Source: CALBZH01 sp964538515
Lineage (GTDB): Bacteria; Desulfobacterota; Syntrophobacteria; Syntrophobacterales; Syntrophobacteraceae
Direction: 5' to 3'
Assembly (NCBI GenBank): GCA_964538515.1
Contig: CAZIEW010000051.1
Span: 1-40,760 of the forward strand
Length of the DNA: 40,760 nt
Every line of letters begins with the position of its first letter. Within the stretch, counting starts at the first letter, position 1. The notes beneath the pieces were generated by a model. That model ran no database searches. It worked only from the letters and a program-made list of their open reading frames with translations, and was not told where the DNA came from. Both the position numbers and the translations under genes were made by a program. This document shows, piece after piece, positions 40,617-40,760 of this stretch.

Positions 40617-40760
40617 CTACCCTTTCAACTCGGCCGCCCGTTTCAGCGCGGCGACCAGCACGGTGATGTCCACCGGCTTTTGCATGTAGTCGAACACCCC
40701 GAGCGTCCAGGCAGTTTCGGCGTCCTTCTCGGACCCGTGCCCCGTCAGCATGATGACTTG
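40617..40760 (-). CDS. Response regulator receiver, C-terminal part
   Basis: Only the last 47 residues are in the window; the gene continues past the end. The frame reads QVIMLTGHGSEKDAETAWTL and later GVFDYMQKPVDITVLVAALK before TAG. MLTGHG carries the switch Thr and MQKP the conserved Lys of the receiver fold. It ends ELKG without the helical tail of the neighbour at 40073. Whether kinase or other domains precede it cannot be seen. Confidence 0.85.
   Translation of the reverse strand, partial: QVIMLTGHGSEKDAETAWTLGVFDYMQKPVDITVLVAALKRAAELKG

Noticed and set aside
1..40760. tRNA, rRNA, CRISPR array, insertion sequence or prophage
   Set aside because: No cloverleaf-like gaps, repeat-spacer arrays, transposase, integrase or terminal repeats were seen; all gaps are short or explained by promoters and stems.
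40073..40760. Receivers as transcription factors for the transporter genes
   Set aside because: The complete receivers end in a short tail or helix without any helix-turn-helix domain; the partial one at the edge ends directly after the receiver fold.

Overview
This is a GC-rich chromosomal window whose gene content points to an anaerobic member of the Desulfobacterota (former Deltaproteobacteria), probably Syntrophobacter-like. The main evidence is a tetraheme cytochrome c3 / CCG-domain iron-sulfur protein / cytochrome b gene set of the Tmc type, found in sulfate reducers and their syntrophic relatives. A complete Tol-Pal operon shows a Gram-negative envelope. No rRNA, tRNA, CRISPR array, insertion sequence, integrase or phage gene is visible. 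The lineage is inferred from families only, not from a database match.

Layout: (1) 1-2242, minus strand: start of the division/cell-wall cluster in transcription order mraZ, rsmH, ftsL, ftsI (cut by the window edge), with a MraZ-type promoter and operator. (2) 2380-5938, plus strand: a possible short RNA, two very small genes, then a GNAT acetyltransferase, an M20 metallohydrolase and an M29 aminopeptidase. (3) 5995-11360, minus: tolQ-tolR-tolA-tolB-pal-cpoB in canonical order. (4) 11420-14030, minus: sirtuin deacylase, LysM lytic transglycosylase, nucleoside diphosphate kinase. (5) 14201-16860, minus: the Tmc-like electron-transfer operon, transcribed C-B-A. (6) 17096-21561, minus: a signalling trio of caspase-like/FGE-fold protein, DUF4384 protein and CHASE2 adenylate cyclase. 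(7) 21808-25828, minus: U32 protein (RlhA type), purB and an orphan HPt protein. (8) 25996-29596, plus: an orphan TAXI binding protein, an ExeA-like ATPase and endonuclease IV. (9) 29711-40760, minus: eleven same-strand genes, comprising a receiver-kinase fusion, a left-handed beta-helix protein, four stand-alone receivers (one cut by the edge), a Cache histidine kinase, a universal stress protein, an ArsB/NhaD-type transporter with an added domain, a divergent DASS transporter and a CBS-domain protein.

Two regions stand out. The caspase/DUF4384/CHASE2-cyclase trio links an extracytoplasmic protease-like protein to cAMP synthesis and may be a poorly described envelope-stress or cell-fate pathway. 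The last 11 kb joins closely related kinases and receivers to two unusual ion/anion transporters, USP and CBS proteins, suggesting a multi-output regulatory island for ion or energy stress. Start codons were reassigned where a Shine-Dalgarno sequence or family length favoured an internal start; several of the longest open frames begin upstream of the likely true start.
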